Below are positions 60,925 to 64,000 of a stretch of DNA of 64,000 nucleotides, piece by piece. The stretch is from the NCBI RefSeq assembly GCF_009928525.1, contig NZ_JAABOK010000002.1:682001-746000 (forward strand). The letters are read 5' to 3'. The notes under the pieces were generated by a model. That model saw nothing but the letters and a program-made list of their open reading frames with translations, was not told where the DNA came from and made no database searches. The translations under genes were made by a program, and so were the position numbers. Position 1 is the first letter of the stretch; each line of letters begins with the position of its first letter. This stretch comes from Chitinophaga solisilvae. Its GTDB lineage: Bacteria > Bacteroidota > Bacteroidia > Chitinophagales > Chitinophagaceae.

Positions 60925-62115
60925 ATGAAAAAAGTAGTACTGGGATTCAGCGGAGGACTTGATACTTCCTACTGCGTTAAATATCTGACCGAAGAAAAAG
61001 GCTATGAAGTACATTCGGTGATTGTAAACACAGGTGGTTTTTCTGAAGAAGAACTGCAGGAAATTGAGAAACGCGCTTATAACCTGGGCGTTAAAAGTCA
61101 CAAGACAGTTAATGCAATACGTTCTTATTATGACGGCGTTATCAAATATCTCATCTTCGGTAACGTACTGAAGAATAATACCTACCCGCTGAGCGTAAGC
61201 GCAGAGCGTATGAGCCAGGCGCTGGCCATCGCTGAATATGTGAAGGAAACAGGCGCTGACGCAGTAGCACACGGCAGCACCGGCGCAGGTAACGACCAGG
61301 TGCGTTTCGATATGGTTTTCCATATTATGATCCCCGGTGTGGAAATCATCACCCCGATCCGTGATATGAAACTGAGCCGTGAAGAAGAAATTTCCTACCT
61401 GCAGTCAAAAGGTGTGGAAATAAACTTCGAGAAAGCGATGTACTCCATCAACAAAGGACTGTGGGGCACTTCCGTAGGTGGTAAGGAAACACTGACTTCC
61501 AATGGCATGCTTCCTGAAGCAGCATGGCCTACCCAGCTCACCAGGCAGGGGGAGGAGCAGGTGAAACTGACGTTTGAAAAAGGTGAACTGATAGGGGTGA
61601 ATGACAATAAATTCAGTCATCCTACAGAAGCCATCCAGTATTTACAGACCATCGCCGGCGCTTATGCTATCGGCCGCGATATTCACGTAGGCGATACCAT
61701 CATCGGCATCAAAGGCCGTGTAGGCTTCGAAGCAGCCGCTCCGATGGTTATTCTGAAAGCGCATCATGCATTGGAAAAACATGTGCTCACCAAATGGCAG
61801 CTGAGCTGGAAAGAGCAGCTGGCGCAGTTCTACGGCAACTGGATGCATGAAGGCCAGATCATGGACCCTGTTATGCGCGACATTGAAGCCTTCCTGCAGC
61901 ATACCCAGGAAAATGTTTCCGGAGAAGTATTTGTTACCCTGATGCCTTACCGTTTCCAGGTAACAGGTATTCAATCCCCTTACGACCTGATGAGCAGCAA
62001 ATTCGGCAAATACGGCGAAATGAACAGTGGCTGGTCAGGAGAAGATGTAAGAGGCTTCAGCAAAATTTTCGGTAACCAGACAATGATCTGGCACCAGGTA
62101 AAAAATTCTATCTAA
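60925..62115 (+). CDS. argG: Argininosuccinate synthase
   Basis: 396 residues. The ATP PP-loop is VLGFSGGLDTSYC at 5-17; GAGNDQVRFD near 128-137 and YSINKGLWGTSVGGKETL near 180 bind citrulline/aspartate. It forms argininosuccinate from citrulline, aspartate and ATP. 43 nt after the GNAT gene and 17 nt before argC, so part of one operon. Confidence 0.97.
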   Translation: MKKVVLGFSGGLDTSYCVKYLTEEKGYEVHSVIVNTGGFSEEELQEIEKRAYNLGVKSHKTVNAIRSYYDGVIKYLIFGNVLKNNTYPLSVSAERMSQALAIAEYVKETGADAVAHGSTGAGNDQVRFDMVFHIMIPGVEIITPIRDMKLSREEEISYLQSKGVEINFEKAMYSINKGLWGTSVGGKETLTSNGMLPEAAWPTQLTRQGEEQVKLTFEKGELIGVNDNKFSHPTEAIQYLQTIAGAYAIGRDIHVGDTIIGIKGRVGFEAAAPMVILKAHHALEKHVLTKWQLSWKEQLAQFYGNWMHEGQIMDPVMRDIEAFLQHTQENVSGEVFVTLMPYRFQVTGIQSPYDLMSSKFGKYGEMNSGWSGEDVRGFSKIFGNQTMIWHQVKNSI

Positions 62116-62132
62116 ACAAATCAGCATACGCA

Positions 62133-63116
62133 ATGGCAGATGTTAAAAGGATAAAGGCAGGAATCGTGGGCGGGGCCGGCTATACCGGCGGAGAGATGAT
62201 ACGGCTGCTGCTGAATCATCCCGATGTAACAATTTCGTTTGTGCATAGCCGTAGTAACGCGGGTAACCCGTTACATGCCGTACATGCCGATCTGTTGGGA
62301 GAAACAGACCTGTTGTTTACCGGCGAACTGAGTAACGATATAGATGTCATGTTCCTCTGCCTGGGACACGGCGAATCCAGGAAATTCCTGGAAGCCTCCG
62401 AGGTAGCGTCACATGTAAAGGTGATAGACCTGAGTCAGGATTTTCGTTTAGGCGAAACCGTTAAGGACAGGACTTTTGTGTATGGCCTGCCTGAAATGCA
62501 GCGGGAACTGATCCGGGAAGCCAGGAACATTGCCAACCCCGGCTGCTTTGCTACCGCTATTCAGTTAGGGCTCCTGCCACTGGCGAAAGCCGGCCTGCTG
62601 CAGGAAGTGCATACTACCGGCATCACCGGATCTACCGGCGCCGGTCAGAGTCTGCAGGCTACCTCTCATTTTACCTGGAGAGCCAGCAACATATCTACCT
62701 ATAAAGTGCTGAACCACCAGCACCTGAAGGAAATCCGACGAAGCCTGCAGCTGCTGCAGCCGGGCTTTTCAGCGCCTGTGAACTTCGTTCCGGTACGCGG
62801 AGATTTCCCCAGAGGCATATGGGTAACTTCCTATCTGCAGAGCGATTTGTCGCTGGAAGCTGCTGTACAGCTGTATAAAGATTACTACGCCGGTCATCCC
62901 TTCACACATGTGAGCGACAGGCAGATAGACCTCAAACAGGTGGTCAACACCAATAAGGTGCTGATTCAACTGGAGAAAGCAGGTGATAAACTGATTATTC
63001 ACAGTATTGAGGATAACCTGCTGAAAGGCGCATCCGGACAGGCCGTACAGAATATGAACCTCCTGTGCGGACTGGAGGAAACAGCCGGACTCAGACTGAA
63101 GTCTATCGTATTCTAA
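62133..63116 (+). CDS. argC: N-acetyl-gamma-glutamyl-phosphate reductase
   Basis: 327 residues. NADP-binding AGIVGGAGYTGGEMIRLL, catalytic Cys138 in NPGCFATAIQLGLLPL, and VNFVPVRGDFPRGIW with the catalytic His region GLEE ... LL. It reduces N-acetylglutamyl phosphate to the semialdehyde. It follows argG by 17 nt and precedes argD by 33 nt. Confidence 0.95.
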   Translation: MADVKRIKAGIVGGAGYTGGEMIRLLLNHPDVTISFVHSRSNAGNPLHAVHADLLGETDLLFTGELSNDIDVMFLCLGHGESRKFLEASEVASHVKVIDLSQDFRLGETVKDRTFVYGLPEMQRELIREARNIANPGCFATAIQLGLLPLAKAGLLQEVHTTGITGSTGAGQSLQATSHFTWRASNISTYKVLNHQHLKEIRRSLQLLQPGFSAPVNFVPVRGDFPRGIWVTSYLQSDLSLEAAVQLYKDYYAGHPFTHVSDRQIDLKQVVNTNKVLIQLEKAGDKLIIHSIEDNLLKGASGQAVQNMNLLCGLEETAGLRLKSIVF

Positions 63117-63149
63117 CTGTTCTTATCATTTTTAATTTACGCTGACAAC

Positions 63150-64000
63150 ATGAAACTTTTTGACGTTTATCCCGTAAACGACATCATTATAGATAAAGCT
63201 GCCGGTTCTACCGTATGGGACGAAAAAGGCACGGAATACCTGGATCTCTACGGCGGTCATGCCGTGATCTCTATTGGTCATACCCATCCGCATTATGTAA
63301 AGCGTTTAACTGACCAGCTGCATAAGATCGGATTCTATTCCAACTCCGTAAAGATGCCTTTGCAGGAGGAGCTGGCTGCCTTGCTGGGCAAGGTTTCCGG
63401 CAAGGAAGACTATCAGCTGTTCCTGTGCAACTCCGGTGCGGAAGCCAATGAAAATGCATTGAAGCTCGCTTCTTTCTACAACGGAAGAAAAAAGATTATC
63501 GCTTTCCGCAAGGCTTTTCATGGCAGAACATCTCTCGCAGTAGCAGCTACCGACAATCCGAAAATTGTAGCGCCGGTAAATGAAACAGACAACGTAGTAT
63601 TTCTTCCCTGGAACGATGAAGCCGCGCTGGAAGCTGCATTCAAACAATACGAAGTGTCTGCTGTTATCATTGAAGGCATACAGGGCGTAGGTGGTATCAA
63701 CGTGGCGCCGGAGTCTTTCCTGCAGAAAATCAGGAGCCTCTGCGATGCGCATAATGCCGTATTCATCGCTGACTCCGTGCAGTGTGGCTATGGCCGCAGC
63801 GGTAAATTCTTCTCCCATGATTTTGCAGGTGTAAATGCTGACATATACACCATGGCAAAAGGTATGGGTAATGGTTTCCCGATCGGTGGTATCATCATCG
63901 CACCAAAGTTCCAGGCCGTATATGGTATGTTGGGCACCACTTTCGGCGGTAACCATCTCGCCTGCGTAGCAGCCCTTTCTGTACTGGAAGTGATTCAAAG
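63150..64000 (+). CDS. argD: Acetylornithine-type aminotransferase (cut by window edge)
   Basis: 283 codons seen from the ATG at 63150; the gene continues beyond the window. MKLFDVYPVNDIIIDKAAGS, GGHAVISIGHTHPHYV, SGAEANENALKLA, and MAKGMGNGFPIGG (PLP Lys) are typical of class III aminotransferases with acyl-ornithine substrates. The usual DEVQ(C/S)G motif reads DSVQCG here (IADSVQCGYGRSG), with the Glu after the PLP-binding Asp changed to Ser. Context indicates ArgD, on N-acetyl- or N-succinyl-ornithine. Confidence 0.92.
   Translation, partial: MKLFDVYPVNDIIIDKAAGSTVWDEKGTEYLDLYGGHAVISIGHTHPHYVKRLTDQLHKIGFYSNSVKMPLQEELAALLGKVSGKEDYQLFLCNSGAEANENALKLASFYNGRKKIIAFRKAFHGRTSLAVAATDNPKIVAPVNETDNVVFLPWNDEAALEAAFKQYEVSAVIIEGIQGVGGINVAPESFLQKIRSLCDAHNAVFIADSVQCGYGRSGKFFSHDFAGVNADIYTMAKGMGNGFPIGGIIIAPKFQAVYGMLGTTFGGNHLACVAALSVLEVIQ

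Overview
The window looks like a chromosomal segment from a Bacteroidota bacterium, most like Chitinophaga or a relative in the Chitinophagaceae. The support is a Porin_10-type outer-membrane protein, LytS/LytTR regulation, several promoters built on TAnnTTTGC (one with the full TTTG-N19-TAnnTTTGC layout at 22088-22119), hardly any Shine-Dalgarno sequences, frequent TTG/GTG starts, a NagB/PIG-L fusion, a GH109 enzyme and an arginine operon headed by a GNAT protein. There is no phage, integrase, insertion sequence or CRISPR array. It is mostly core metabolism with two accessory-looking blocks.

Layout. 1-5158: a truncated thioredoxin-fold gene, sucC, purine nucleoside phosphorylase and a porin. 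5311-7940: a compact Cys-rich metal module (HYC/CC protein, periplasmic HMA protein, outer-membrane protein, HMA-AraC regulator, possible 23-residue Cys-Cys peptide). 8109-13503: L,D-transpeptidase, two isocitrate dehydrogenases of different subfamilies side by side, and an SGNH hydrolase. 13546-20511: a flavin reductase, an envelope-sensing LiaF-like/DUF4288/LytS/LytTR operon, a thioesterase, an Nramp transporter fused to a universal-stress domain, and its DtxR-type regulator. 20644-41385: a lipoprotein, three identical tRNA-Val genes with a promoter and terminator, a K+/Na+ antiporter, clpS-aat, DinB, mtaB, plsC-priA, murB, ypdA, yeiH and several hypotheticals.

41553-59671 is a catabolic locus for amino-sugar glycans without SusC/SusD. 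It holds a GH20 hexosaminidase, a glycosylasparaginase, a GH109 alpha-N-acetylgalactosaminidase and a GH29 fucosidase for trimming. Two FucP-type MFS permeases serve uptake, ROK kinase and galactokinase phosphorylate, and a NagB fused to a PIG-L deacetylase probably replaces NagA. CutC, a phosphodiesterase and an EEP hydrolase sit in the middle. 59860-64000 is the start of an arginine operon (GNAT acetyltransferase, argG, argC, argD cut by the edge), preceded by a leader of about 280 nt with a short ORF that ends in a cluster of arginine codons.

The most striking non-coding feature is a family of 18 long near-perfect palindromes (about 100-200 bp). Their arms are tandem repeats of an ATTTG-type unit (family A) or a TACGAAT-type unit (family B). 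Seventeen of the 18 sit directly downstream of a stop codon, some sharing bases with it. Several pairs of family B have identical stems but loops in opposite orientation, and one element nests A inside B. They look like mobile or recombining bidirectional terminators.
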